Shown: in pieces, positions 33,865-43,036 of the stretch
How the letters are laid out: each line of letters begins with the position of its first letter
Position numbering within the stretch: the stretch's first letter is position 1
From: Adlercreutzia muris
Lineage (GTDB): Bacteria > Actinomycetota > Coriobacteriia > Coriobacteriales > Eggerthellaceae
Assembly (NCBI RefSeq): GCF_008831045.1
Contig: NZ_WAJS01000012.1
Coordinates: forward strand, 19,946 to 83,945
DNA: 64,000 bases
Direction of reading: 5' to 3'
Notes under the pieces: generated by a model
Databases searched by the model: none
Told to the model about the DNA's origin: nothing
What the model saw: the letters and a program-made list of their open reading frames with translations, nothing else
Translations under genes and position numbers: made by a program

Positions 33865-34056
33865 TTCTACGACGACGCCGATCGGCAGCTGCGCCTTGCG
33901 AGCGACACCTCCTGGCTCGACTTCGACAAGCTGGCGGGCTTTCCCGAATGGGCCACCGACTTACTCGACGAGAACCCCTCCATGTACGGACGCACCGATT
34001 TCATCTATGAGGGATTGCAGAAGCACATCGACTTCCTGCAGCTCCTCTTCGGCTAA
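33865..34056 (+). pseudogene. 3' end of an unrecognised gene
   Basis: Directly after the MOSC fragment a different frame reads FYDDADRQLRLASDTSWLDF, continues through GFPEWATDLLDENPSMYG and ends with KHIDFLQLLFG and TAA. Codon use is normal for this genome and the residue mix looks like a folded protein end, so it is likely the tail of a lost gene. The family is not recognised. Confidence 0.5.
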
Positions 34057-34076
34057 GCCGCGGAGTGCCGGAGACG

Positions 34077-34754
34077 CTATTTCACCTTCGCGGCGCGCTG
34101 GGCCTGAAGCCAGTCCACCAGCTCGGGGATGCCCTCGCCGGTGCGGGCGGAAGTGACGAAGATGTCGAGCGCGGGGTTCAGCAGACGCGCCTGTTCCTTG
34201 AGGCGGTCCATGTCGAAGTCCTCGTTTAAGGGCAGATAATCGCACTTGGTGACGATGAGGGCGTCCACGGCGGCGAACATGGGCGGGTACTTCATGACCT
34301 TGTCCCAGCCCTCGGGGACCGAGAGCAGCATGACGCGGGTGTGGGCCCCGGTGTCGAAGTCGGCCGGGCACACGAGGTTGCCGATGTTCTCCAGGAACAG
34401 GTAGTCGAACCGCGAGCCGTCGAAGGCCTCGAAGGCCATCTCCACCATGCCCATCTCCACATGGCACACGCCCCGGGTGTTCAGCTCCACCGACTCCACG
34501 CCGGCCTCCTTGATCTTGAGCGCATCCACGTCGCTCTCGAGGTCCGCCTCGATGACGCCGAGCGCCTCCACGCCGCGGCCGCGCAGCTCGGCGATGATGG
34601 CGAGCAGGATGGTGGTCTTGCCGGCGCCCGGGCTCGCCATCACGTCCACGAAGAACGTGCCGTCCTCGGCCCGCGCGGCGCGGAAGGCGTCGGCGGCCTC
34701 GTCGTTGGCGGCCAGGATGTTCCTCTTCACTTCGATAACGCGCTTGCTGTCCAC
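34077..34754 (-). CDS. hypB: Hydrogenase nickel incorporation GTPase HypB
   Basis: A 225-residue P-loop GTPase. DVMASPGAGKTT is the P-loop, EADLESDVDA the switch region, NTRGVCHVEMGMV holds the Cys-His metal pair at the dimer face, ENIGNLVCP is the typical HypB core motif and TKCD/SARTGEGIPEL the base-recognition and C-terminal parts. It lacks the N-terminal His-rich or CxxCGC extension. It delivers Ni to [NiFe]-hydrogenase (with HypA). No hypA or hydrogenase gene is in the window, so it is an orphan here. Start is GTG after GAAGGAG. Confidence 0.92.
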   Translation of the reverse strand: MDSKRVIEVKRNILAANDEAADAFRAARAEDGTFFVDVMASPGAGKTTILLAIIAELRGRGVEALGVIEADLESDVDALKIKEAGVESVELNTRGVCHVEMGMVEMAFEAFDGSRFDYLFLENIGNLVCPADFDTGAHTRVMLLSVPEGWDKVMKYPPMFAAVDALIVTKCDYLPLNEDFDMDRLKEQARLLNPALDIFVTSARTGEGIPELVDWLQAQRAAKVK

Positions 34755-34952
34755 AAGGGTCTCCTTCGTTTAAGGCCAGCGCCCTCGGCGCGGCACGTCC
34801 GCTTTTCCTCTTGAGACCATAGTAACCGCGCGGCCCCCTTTCGCGCAATTCACAAAGGGAATCGGCTATGCAGATTATCGGAATAGCCCCTGCGTATTTT
34901 GCAACCGGCAGCCCGGAAGGCTGCGAAGATGCGGGGCCAAGCCTACGCGCCG

Positions 34953-36449
34953 CTACCCTTGGGAAGCGACCGCCGTCACCAAGTCGATGAGCTCCTCTTT
35001 GGAATGAATGCCGAGCTTCTGGTAAATGTGCTTGATATGCGTCGCCACCGTGTTCTTCGAGATGAACAGCTTCTCGCGAATATAGGGGCGACTGCGGCCC
35101 TGAGCCAGGAGAAACGCTATCTCGGTCTCGCGATCGGACAGACCGAAGCGCTCCTGCAGGCGCAGGCAGCCTTCCATCAGCGCACGCTCCACCGCGTTCG
35201 CCCCGACAAGCTGATCGGCATCTTCGGTCGGCTCGCCGGAAGGCGCCACGACGCCGGCAAACGAGACCAGGCAGATGAGCAGCAGTCCCACCGTGGTAAG
35301 CGGCACGCCCGCGGCAACGCACAGCTCGCCGCCAACGTTTCCCACGAGCACCCCCGCCTGCACCGCGCCGTTGAGCAGTCCCACGCCCAGGGCTGCCGGC
35401 ACCTTCCCCTGTTTGGCGAGCGTCAGCGCGAAGAGATAGACGAGCACCTGGATGAGCGAATCGAAGGTCTCCCCAATGGCACTGGCGGCGAATCCCGGCC
35501 ACAAACCCGGCATCTCGCGCAACACAAGCGTCACCACGGCGAAGGGCACCGCCCAGCGGAACAGGCCCGAGAAGCTCACCTTCTTCGAGAAGAAAACGAT
35601 GGCCACCCCCAAAGCCACGCTGGCCAAGCTAGAGAGGAGCATGGCGACATCGAAATCAACGAGCTCGTGAAGACCGTCGCGCGTTTCCGCAAGCGAGGAG
35701 AGCCAACCCACCGACACATAGAGAACCGCCAGCACGAGAACTACACGGAGAAGATAGACGCGCCACGATCGCTCGATCGGGATTCGCGCAGCGCGATTCC
35801 CATCCACGCAAAACTCGGCGCACGGCAGATCCCCTTTGTGCGAGGAGCCCTCGGCCCGTTCCCCCGCCTCGCCGTCGCGGGCGCACAGCAGAAGCAGTAC
35901 CCCCGACGCCAAGGGCAGCAGCACCGTGGCCGCCAGCCCCGACAAGCCCCGCAGGTGGGGAAAGACCACTACGCACGGCACGATCACTATAAAAGAGAGG
36001 GGAATGGCGACCTCCATCTCCTCGATGTCGAGCACCATGAGGGCCTGGGCCCACAGCAAGCTGAGCAGAGCGTAGCCCACGCCCGTCAGCAATCCGCCTG
36101 CGCCCGAAAGCATCGGAGCGCCCACCCCCAGATAGGAGAGGATCGTGCCAACCGCCATCAGCAGCGGCGCTGCCAGGCGCAAGGGAAGCCACAGCGACGA
36201 GGTTCGGGGAATCCGGCTGAGAGCCATACCGCCGACGAGAAACACGATCACCACCGCCGCAGCCGAGGCGAGCCACGACGCGTCGGCGTTTATGGACTGC
36301 CCTTGGCGCTCGGAAAACAGCGCCGAGGTGGAATACGAGCAGTACAGCCACGCCCAAACGAGCCCGATGCCCATATAGCGCAGTTTGAAAGCAGATTCGA
36401 TATATCCCAGCGATGCCAAGGCTCTCCCCCGAGCCGTCACGCTCTTCAC
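34953..36449 (-). CDS. LuxR-family regulator with about 12 membrane segments
   Basis: About 498 residues. Roughly twelve hydrophobic segments fill residues 20-420, followed by a LuxR DNA-binding domain (GLSDRETEIAFLLAQGRSRPY, SKNTVATHIKHIYQKLGIHS). This architecture is typical of Eggerthellaceae, where such regulators stand next to exported flavoproteins or Moco enzymes and are thought to sense their substrates at the membrane. It diverges from the flavoprotein gene at 36739. The start is uncertain: GTG at 36449 lies just after a G8 run, while GTG at 36491 would put that run inside the gene. Confidence 0.85.
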   Translation of the reverse strand: MKSVTARGRALASLGYIESAFKLRYMGIGLVWAWLYCSYSTSALFSERQGQSINADASWLASAAAVVIVFLVGGMALSRIPRTSSLWLPLRLAAPLLMAVGTILSYLGVGAPMLSGAGGLLTGVGYALLSLLWAQALMVLDIEEMEVAIPLSFIVIVPCVVVFPHLRGLSGLAATVLLPLASGVLLLLCARDGEAGERAEGSSHKGDLPCAEFCVDGNRAARIPIERSWRVYLLRVVLVLAVLYVSVGWLSSLAETRDGLHELVDFDVAMLLSSLASVALGVAIVFFSKKVSFSGLFRWAVPFAVVTLVLREMPGLWPGFAASAIGETFDSLIQVLVYLFALTLAKQGKVPAALGVGLLNGAVQAGVLVGNVGGELCVAAGVPLTTVGLLLICLVSFAGVVAPSGEPTEDADQLVGANAVERALMEGCLRLQERFGLSDRETEIAFLLAQGRSRPYIREKLFISKNTVATHIKHIYQKLGIHSKEELIDLVTAVASQG

Positions 36450-36455
36450 CAAATT

Positions 36456-36463
36456 CCCCCCCC
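36456..36463 (-). repeat. G8 homopolymer at the LuxR-type gene start
   Basis: Eight C on the plus strand (G8 on the coding strand) 6 bases before the GTG at 36449, in or next to the ribosome-binding site. Such a run is prone to slippage. Confidence 0.5.
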
Positions 36464-36738
36464 GACTCCGCGAAAACAAACAGGCTGCCACGCAGCGCGA
36501 ATACCGCCACGTGAATTTTCCTCGGAAGAGTATACCGCTGTCCCTCCCCCGCCCTTCGCGAAAAGCCCTGATAACGGCATCACCTCAGAAGGGTGATTTC
36601 TCCAATCGCCGCCAGAGGGCGATAGATAGCGCCCTCGCATTTTCCTATGGTGCCCTTGCGTCGCGCGCTTCGCCCCGCCCGTTCGTGACGAAGCGGCAGG
36701 AGAGCGGCGCGCCCGAGTATCACCGACAGGAGGGACCA

Positions 36739-38442
36739 ATGAGCAACAAAACCATGAGCATGAATCGCCGCGATTTCCTCGGCCTCGGGGCCGCCGGAGC
36801 CGCCGTCGTCGGCGCCCTGGGCCTTGCGGGCTGCGCTCCGAGTGCTCCCGCCGAGAAGAGCCTCGGCGAAACAGGTGCGGCAACCGATGCTGCGGCCGCA
36901 TCCGATTGGCTCGGCACTGAGCCGGAGGTCGCCGAGGGCGATATCGCAGAGACCCTGGACACCGACTTCCTCATCATCGGCGCGGGTACGGCGGGATTGG
37001 CCGCCGCCGGCGCCGCGGCCGACTTGGGACTGAACTTCATCATCTGCGACAAGGCGAACCAGGTGCCCGAGACCCGCGAGTACCTGGGCGGAGTCGACAC
37101 GGCCTACGCCAAGGCGAACAACGTGGAAATCAACAAGCCGAAGCTTCTGAACGAGCTGACGCGCTATGCCTCGGGCAAGTGCAACCAGAAGCTCATCAAA
37201 ATGTGGATCGACGAGAGCGCCGAGTACGTGGACTGGGTCACCGAGGTCATGAAGGATCAGGGCAAGGAGGTCATGCTGGATATGCCGCCCGCCCACGCCA
37301 CCGGGGGCACTGACTACTACGTCCCCTATGTGCAGCACCTGTGGGAGCCCTCCTACGTACCGCCGACCCGCAACGACGTCATCGCCGAGCGGCTTTCCGG
37401 CCAGGGCCACGACATCCTCTTCGAGCATGAGATGGTGAAACTGCTCCACGGCGAGGGCACGGTGACCGGTGCCATCTTCAAGACCAAGGACGGCTACAAG
37501 CAGATCAACGCCAAGAACACGCTTTTGGCCACCGGCGGCTATGCGGCCAACCCCGTCATGATGCGCGCCCTTCAGCCGGCCGCCGTGGCCTGCTGCACCG
37601 CTTCCAGCTTCAACCCCACCTGCACCGGCGACGGCATTCGGGCAGGAATCTGGGCCGGAGCCTCTAAGGACATCGATGCCGCTCCCATGATCTTCGACCG
37701 CGGCGCGGTGGCCCCCGGCGTCGATGCCGGCTACGAGGGTACGGACGAAGCGGCGGTCTTCCGCGGCAACATCTTCCAGGAGAACATCGGCAGCCAGCCC
37801 TTTATGAAGGTGAACCGCCGCGGCCAGCGCTTCGCCAACGAGTCCACCCCCTACGACTTCGTCTGCTTTGCCGCCACCTACCAGCCCGGCGGCGTGTGGT
37901 GCCAGGTGTACGACGCCAACATGATGGACGACATGGTGCGCTTCGAGACCGTGGGCTGCTCGCGCGTGGTGCCCTACATCGAGATGGGCATGACCTTCGA
38001 CGAGTACACCGCCGCCTCCCAGGAGTCCGGCATTCTCATGAAGGCCGACACCTTGGAGGAGCTGGCCGATATGCTCGGTTTCGCCAACCAGGATAAGGAA
38101 AACTTCCTCGCCGAGGTAGAGCGCTACAACGGGTTCTTCGACAAGCAGGTGGACGAGGACTTCGGCAAGGAGGCCTACCGCCTGTCCGCCATTCGCCAGG
38201 CACCCTTCTACGGCTGCTGGTTCGGCGGAAGCCTGCTCACCACCATCGACGGCCTGCGCATCAACGAGAACTGCCAGGTGCTCGATCCTGAGCTGAACGT
38301 CATCGAGGGCCTTTATGCGGCCGGCGACGTATCCGGCAGCTTCTTCAGCGGCAACTACCCCGAGTACATCGTGGGCGTGGCCTGCGGCCGCAGCTCCGTT
38401 GAGGGCCGCCACGTGGCCAAGCTGCTGGCCGGCGCTGCCTAA
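36739..38442 (+). CDS. Tat-exported FAD-binding flavoprotein lipoprotein, fumarate reductase-like
   Basis: 567 residues. The Tat signal NRRDFLGLGAAGAAVV ends with the lipobox LGLAGC, so the mature enzyme is probably lipid-anchored outside the membrane. DTDFLIIGAGTAGLAAAGAA binds FAD, GDGIRAGIWAG and NRRGQRFANESTP belong to the FAD_binding_2 substrate region, and GLYAAGDVSGSFFSGNYPEY closes the FAD site. There is no FMN-binding (flavinylation) domain and no heme domain, so electrons must come from a separate partner. AGGAGG precedes the ATG. It is divergent from its probable LuxR regulator. The substrate (fumarate, urocanate or another acceptor) is unknown. Confidence 0.88.
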   Translation: MSNKTMSMNRRDFLGLGAAGAAVVGALGLAGCAPSAPAEKSLGETGAATDAAAASDWLGTEPEVAEGDIAETLDTDFLIIGAGTAGLAAAGAAADLGLNFIICDKANQVPETREYLGGVDTAYAKANNVEINKPKLLNELTRYASGKCNQKLIKMWIDESAEYVDWVTEVMKDQGKEVMLDMPPAHATGGTDYYVPYVQHLWEPSYVPPTRNDVIAERLSGQGHDILFEHEMVKLLHGEGTVTGAIFKTKDGYKQINAKNTLLATGGYAANPVMMRALQPAAVACCTASSFNPTCTGDGIRAGIWAGASKDIDAAPMIFDRGAVAPGVDAGYEGTDEAAVFRGNIFQENIGSQPFMKVNRRGQRFANESTPYDFVCFAATYQPGGVWCQVYDANMMDDMVRFETVGCSRVVPYIEMGMTFDEYTAASQESGILMKADTLEELADMLGFANQDKENFLAEVERYNGFFDKQVDEDFGKEAYRLSAIRQAPFYGCWFGGSLLTTIDGLRINENCQVLDPELNVIEGLYAAGDVSGSFFSGNYPEYIVGVACGRSSVEGRHVAKLLAGAA

Positions 38443-38518
38443 GGCGAGCTGCCCGCCTCGTCGCGAAGGGGTGCTCTCGAAAACGCGCCCTCTGCGATTC
38501 ACTTCCCAGCCCTCCCTG

Positions 38519-38557
38519 CCGAAATCCAGCCATCGCGTGCTGGATTTCGGTTTTTTT
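38519..38557 (+). terminator. Terminator of the flavoprotein gene
   Basis: A perfect 12-bp stem CCGAAATCCAGC/GCTGGATTTCGG (38519-38550) followed by seven T. Confidence 0.93.
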
Positions 38558-38717
38558 GGCTTGGAAAGCACGACCTTGGTACCACACGAGCGCCCTTTCC
38601 GCTTCCTTGTCATACGCTACCTGGGAAAATGCCGCCGCTGTAATACGGAGACACCTCTTTTGTGCCGTTTTCCGTCCCAAAGTCGTGTTTTTCAAGCCAG
38701 AATACGCGTTTCGAGCG

Positions 38718-38726
38718 TGCTATAGT
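38718..38726 (+). promoter_or_regulatory. Extended -10 promoter of the 151-residue protein
   Basis: TGCTATAGT is an extended -10, 47 bases before the ATG at 38774. The rest of 38443-38773 holds only the flavoprotein terminator and AT-richer spacer. Confidence 0.45.
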
Positions 38727-38773
38727 GGACGCGTTGGCTTCAAACGCAGCTCAAACGACCCCGAGGAGCCCTC

Positions 38774-39229
38774 ATGACGACGACGGAAGTTGCCTTCGCC
38801 CGTTCCACCTGGCGAAAATCCCGCGAGTTCAGCACGGCCCTGCACGATTTGGCCCAGCGCATGCCCATGGAGCTGGTGCGCCTCTACGTGACCGAAGGGG
38901 TGCGCACCCCGCGCGTGCGCATCGACTACTACGACCGCATCGACGAACTGCGCGAACTGCGCCGCGAGGCCCTGCTCGGTGAAATGCCCTACGTGGAAGC
39001 CCAGGCCGAGATGTGGCTCGAAGAGCATCCCGCCGAGGCGGCTCGCATCGCCGCCGACTGCCGCCGCAGCCAGGCCACGGCCGAAATGCTTCTCGGAACC
39101 AGTGTGATGAACGGCACGAGCCCCGCTTTCGGCTTCTCCCCGGAAACCTATATCATGGCCCCGAGCCTGCGCGTCTACGAGCTGTTCATGTGGTACGACG
39201 AGAGCGAGCACTGGGTCCGCGAGCGTTAA
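38774..39229 (+). CDS. Conserved helical protein of unknown function
   Basis: A 151-residue soluble protein, rich in Arg and Glu, mostly alpha-helical by appearance (ELVRLYVTEGVRTPRVRID, ELRELRREALLGEMPYVEAQ). No catalytic motif, membrane segment or metal site is seen, and no family can be named. GAGGAGCCCTC precedes the ATG and an extended -10 lies upstream, so expression is likely. Confidence 0.65.
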   Translation: MTTTEVAFARSTWRKSREFSTALHDLAQRMPMELVRLYVTEGVRTPRVRIDYYDRIDELRELRREALLGEMPYVEAQAEMWLEEHPAEAARIAADCRRSQATAEMLLGTSVMNGTSPAFGFSPETYIMAPSLRVYELFMWYDESEHWVRER

Positions 39230-39343
39230 GGGAAAGCCCGAACTACCCCCGGCCACGGCCCCGAACCGCCTCCACCCGTCGCACAGGCGCTCGTGCGACC
39301 CCATGCACCTGCGTGCCCGCTTTGCGGATATGCCGCGCCCGCC

Positions 39344-39380
39344 AAAAAGGGCCGTCGACCTCTTTGCCGGTCGGCGGCCC
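39344..39380 (-). terminator. Terminator of the S10 carboxypeptidase gene
   Basis: On the minus strand GGGCCGCCGACC pairs with GGTCGACGGCCC (39380-39349, one mismatch) and is followed by TTTTT. Confidence 0.8.
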
Positions 39381-39454
39381 TTCTCAGGCAGCTACTCGCA
39401 GGCGCAGCCCCGAGTCCGGGACGGTGCACAGCGCGAAGACGCCGCGCCAGCCCC

Positions 39455-40942
39455 TTAGGCCTCGTGGCGCTTCGCGTAGAAGGCCTCCAGCTCGGGAATC
39501 ATCTTCTCCAACGTGGGCAGGTCCTCGTAGGCCATGTGCCCGTTCTCGTGCACCTTGTACTCGATGCGGTCCGTGATGGAGGCGGGCATGAACATCTTGG
39601 AAATGGAGTGCTTCACGTTCCAGAACGGCGTGGCCGCATCGTGGATGCCGCCGAAGAACAGCACTCGGCAGAACGGGTTACGGCGCAGGGCGGTGCCCAT
39701 GTCGTAGGCGGTGTTCGGGCACACGGGGCTGCCCATGGTGCCGGGGGCCTGGTGGGTCCAGTTCCATTCCTCGTTCACCTTCATGGACAACAGCATGTTG
39801 ATGGACGAGCCCTTAAAGCCAGTTTCTTGCACGAGCTTCATCCACGCGGACTGGTCGGGGGTCATGATGGCGTCGCCCGAGGGATCCTCACCGGCGAAGA
39901 ACTCGTTGTCACCCTGGACGTCCATGTAGGCCGGCTCGGTGAAGCGGGTGTCATACCGGCCGCAGAACAGGCCCTCATCGGCCATGATGTTCTTGCGGAA
40001 GGTGTCCAGTTCGATGCGCAGATGGCGCTTCTCGATGAACTCCGCGGGCAGGCCGATCAGCTCGCTCATCTCGACGGCCAGCTCGTGCTCCTCGGCCGGG
40101 GTGATGGAATCGCTCGCAATGAGGGCGCGGCCGTACTTCTCGTCCACGAACTTCCACGCCTTGTCAAACCACGCGAACTGGTCCACGCCGGCGCCGGCCT
40201 TCCCGAAGTAGTTGGCCGTAGCGGCGTACACCGGCAGCATGCCCATGTAGTACAGGTCGTTGCCGGCCAGGGTGGGCGCGTAGTCCAAGATGGAGGACTG
40301 CTCGATGACGCCCGTGAGCGCAATGCCGCGCTCGCCGAGGACGCGCATGAGCACCGAGTTGCGCATGGTGCCGTAGGACTCGCCATAGAGGTACAGCGGG
40401 GTATTCCAGCGCTCGTGGGCAGTGAGCCATTGGGCGATGCCGCGCATGAAGGCATCCGCGTCGCCGTCGACGCCCCAAACCTTCTTCGGGTCGTAGTCCT
40501 TGGCCACCTGGGAGTAGCCGGTGCCCATGGCGTCCAGGTACACCAGGTCGGTGGTGGGCAGCAGCGAATAGGGGTTATCCTCGGGTGCCGTGGGACAGGG
40601 CAGCTGCCTCAAGCTGTTGATGGGCACGCGGCGCGGGCCGAGGCCGCCGATGTTCACCATGGCCGACGAGCCGCCCGGGCCGCCGTTCCAGCAGAAGGTG
40701 ACGGGGCGGTCGGTCTTGTCCTTCTCGTCGCTGACGTAGGACAGGGCGAACATGTGCCCAATGAGCTCGCCGTCGTCGGTGTGCAACGGCAGCAGCTCGG
40801 CGGTGGTGGTGTACTTGACGGTCTGCTTGCCGTTTGTCCAGGTCATCGCCTTGCTGGCCGGCTCGGGCACCGGCTGGGCGGGCGCGGCGCCCTTCGCGCC
40901 GTCGTTCATGGTCACGGTAAAGGACGGAGTTGTCTCTGCCAT
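39455..40942 (-). CDS. S10-family serine carboxypeptidase
   Basis: A 495-residue alpha/beta-hydrolase. FCWNGGPGGSSAMVNIGGLGP is the oxyanion motif, YLYGESYGTMRNSVLM holds the catalytic Ser, FFGGIHDAATPF the Asp and HENGHMAYED the His. No signal peptide is present in the chosen start (MAETTPSF after AAGGAGC), so it is probably cytoplasmic. Members release C-terminal amino acids from peptides. It is next to an APC amino acid permease gene on the other strand, which fits peptide and amino acid use. Confidence 0.9.
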   Translation of the reverse strand: MAETTPSFTVTMNDGAKGAAPAQPVPEPASKAMTWTNGKQTVKYTTTAELLPLHTDDGELIGHMFALSYVSDEKDKTDRPVTFCWNGGPGGSSAMVNIGGLGPRRVPINSLRQLPCPTAPEDNPYSLLPTTDLVYLDAMGTGYSQVAKDYDPKKVWGVDGDADAFMRGIAQWLTAHERWNTPLYLYGESYGTMRNSVLMRVLGERGIALTGVIEQSSILDYAPTLAGNDLYYMGMLPVYAATANYFGKAGAGVDQFAWFDKAWKFVDEKYGRALIASDSITPAEEHELAVEMSELIGLPAEFIEKRHLRIELDTFRKNIMADEGLFCGRYDTRFTEPAYMDVQGDNEFFAGEDPSGDAIMTPDQSAWMKLVQETGFKGSSINMLLSMKVNEEWNWTHQAPGTMGSPVCPNTAYDMGTALRRNPFCRVLFFGGIHDAATPFWNVKHSISKMFMPASITDRIEYKVHENGHMAYEDLPTLEKMIPELEAFYAKRHEA

Positions 40943-41119
40943 GGTGGGCTCCTTAGTCGCGTGGAATTTCCCCGCGCGAACGCGCACGGGGTGTAAGAAG
41001 GAGCCTACGCGCTCGCGCGCAGGCCGGCGCGGCGCGACGGCTCCTTGTCACGGAACATGGGGGGAGCCGTAGTCTGGCCGTGAACTAAGAGGCGCTGCGG
41101 TTAAACCTGAGTTCGTTTC

Positions 41120-41148
41120 TTTACTTTATTACAGTAGAGTACTATAGT
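41120..41148 (+). promoter_or_regulatory. Promoter of the APC permease gene
   Basis: TTTACT (41120-41125), 17 bases, TATAGT (41143-41148). The spacer and -10 contain a partly symmetric AGTA/TACT sequence that could bind a regulator. Confidence 0.55.
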
Positions 41149-41243
41149 ATGGGGCGCATTGACGGACCGTCGGTGCCACGTTGCCGGGGCGCCCGTCGCA
41201 CGCCCCGGCAACGCGCTTCGCCCGCTCGCGAGAGGAGCCTGCC

Positions 41244-42758
41244 ATGAGCGCACCTTACGACGACAACAATCCTGCCGCCACGCCCCCTACTCTGCGCCGC
41301 CAATTCGGTCTGCGCGAGGCCGTCACCATCACCGTGGGCACCGTCATCGGGGTGGGCCTGTTCACCACCGGCGGCAACATCGTCGGCCTCATGGGCCCAT
41401 CGGTCATCATTGCCACCCTGGTGGCGATGCTCGTCTCCATCTACCCGGCGCTACTGTACGCGGAAATGGGCGCGGCCCTCCCCTATGCCGGCGGTACCTA
41501 CCAGTACGCGGGCCTGGGACTCGGCCGACCCTTGGGCATGCTCGCCGGCTGGAACTTCATCATCTCGCTCGTGGCCGTGACCGGCGGCGAGTCGCTGGCC
41601 TTCGCCTACTATTTCAAGACCGTCTTTCTTGCCATCGGCATCGAGCTGCCCGTCCCCGACGTAGTGCTGGCCTGCATCGCGCTCGTGCTGTTCATCGTCA
41701 CCAACGTGCGCGGCGTGCAGATCACCGGTCGCTTGCAGAACGGCTTCATGTTCTTCTTCTGGGGCGTGGCCGTCATCTGGTTCCTCACCATGATCCCCGA
41801 GGTGAGCCTGCCCACCTTTGTGACCGCGCCGACCTTCTTAGGCTCCATGGACGCATTCGGGTTCATCGCCGCCGTGGCCATGATCTGGTGGTGCTTCGCC
41901 GGCTTCGAGACCTGCTGCGGCATGGGCGAGGAAATTCGCTACCCCTCTATCAACATCCCCCGGGCCTTGAAGCTCGCGCCCTTCATCATCTTCGCCGTGA
42001 ACGGGGCCTTCCAGTGGTTCCTCGTGGGCATCACGCCGGTAGAGGCCATCCCCGGCCTGGCCGAGGCGGCCGCGCCCTACGCCGAGGCCATGATGTCGGC
42101 GGGCATTCTAGGGCTGCCGCTGCTGCTTCTGGCCCTGGGCGTGGCCTTCGGCGGCGACTTCTCCACCCTGAACGCTTCCATCGCCGTCCCGCCGCGCTAC
42201 CTGTTCACCATGGCCCGCGACGGCGCCATGCCCCGCGTGTTCGCGAAAGTGCACCCGCGCTTCCGCACGCCGTATGTGGCCATCATCGCCCTGGGAGCGC
42301 TGTCCATCCTGCTCGTGGCCACCTCCACCCTGGATTTCATCGCGTCGCTGTCGCTGTTCGCCGACTTGTTCTACTACATCATCGGCATCGCGGCGGCTTT
42401 GGGACTGCGCCGGCGCATGCCCGATCTCGCCCGACCCTTCCGCGTGCCGGGCGTGGCCGTGGGCGTGCCGGTGTCTATCGTCATCTACGCCGTCATGATG
42501 AGCCAGCTGGGCACCGAGCCTTTGGTGGTGGGCGCTGCCTGGTGCGTGATCGGGCTGGCGGTGTTCTTCATCTGCCAGAGCCGCTACGGCAAGCCCGAGC
42601 CGGTATCGGTGGCTGAGGCCCTGCCCGGCGCCGATGAGGTGCCCGGCGCCGAAGAGGCCGCGAAGATGGATCGCGAGTACCGCGCGTGGAAGATCGTGGT
42701 AACCGCTGCCTGTATCGTGGTGGCCCTGCTGTATGCGGTGCCGATGCTCGCGGGCTAG
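41244..42758 (+). CDS. APC-family amino acid permease
   Basis: A 504-residue transporter with twelve hydrophobic segments. VTITVGTVIGVGLFTTGG is the first-helix substrate motif, GMLAGWNFIISLVAVTGGES and FAGFETCCGMGEEIRYPSINIPRA are the helix 3 and helix 6-7 signatures of the amino acid-polyamine-organocation family. Start ATG at 41244 follows AGAGGAG. Substrate cannot be named. It is a single-gene unit with its own promoter and terminator. Confidence 0.9.
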   Translation: MSAPYDDNNPAATPPTLRRQFGLREAVTITVGTVIGVGLFTTGGNIVGLMGPSVIIATLVAMLVSIYPALLYAEMGAALPYAGGTYQYAGLGLGRPLGMLAGWNFIISLVAVTGGESLAFAYYFKTVFLAIGIELPVPDVVLACIALVLFIVTNVRGVQITGRLQNGFMFFFWGVAVIWFLTMIPEVSLPTFVTAPTFLGSMDAFGFIAAVAMIWWCFAGFETCCGMGEEIRYPSINIPRALKLAPFIIFAVNGAFQWFLVGITPVEAIPGLAEAAAPYAEAMMSAGILGLPLLLLALGVAFGGDFSTLNASIAVPPRYLFTMARDGAMPRVFAKVHPRFRTPYVAIIALGALSILLVATSTLDFIASLSLFADLFYYIIGIAAALGLRRRMPDLARPFRVPGVAVGVPVSIVIYAVMMSQLGTEPLVVGAAWCVIGLAVFFICQSRYGKPEPVSVAEALPGADEVPGAEEAAKMDREYRAWKIVVTAACIVVALLYAVPMLAG

Positions 42759-42781
42759 GGGCAGCGGCGCACGGTGGCGGG

Positions 42782-42880
42782 CCCCGGCTCCGAAGTGCTC
42801 GTGCGCGGCGGCAGCTCCGGCTCTGAAGTGCTCGTGCACGGTGGCAGCCCCCGGCCCCGAAGTGCTCGTGCGCGATGGCG
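42782..42880. repeat. Three tandem repeats of about 33 bp
   Basis: The core GAAGTGCTCGTGC starts at 42792, 42825 and 42859 (spacings 33 and 34); each unit also has a C-rich GGCTC flank and a GGCAG spacer. The tract lies between the permease stop and its terminator. It has no open frame of interest. Confidence 0.7.
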
Positions 42881-42935
42881 GGGCTAGACGGCCGACGGAG
42901 GCCCGCATGTTTTCGAACGGCCCTCGGGCCCGCTC

Positions 42936-42965
42936 AAGCGCTCGTCCTCCGGGACGGGCGCTTTT
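42936..42965 (+). terminator. Terminator of the APC permease gene
   Basis: AAGCGCTCGTCC pairs with GGACGGGCGCTT (one G-U pair) around a TCCG loop, followed by TTTT. Confidence 0.8.
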
Positions 42966-43036
42966 CAGTGCGCCTGGTTTCTACGGCCCGCTCTTCTGCG
43001 CGGAAAAGGTCTGATTCTCTATTTCCTAAATTTGGC

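Noticed and set aside
34869..34988. A 39-codon frame starting MQIIGIAPAYF between hypB and the LuxR gene
   Set aside because: It overlaps the 3' end of the LuxR gene antisense and has no ribosome-binding site or conserved pattern.
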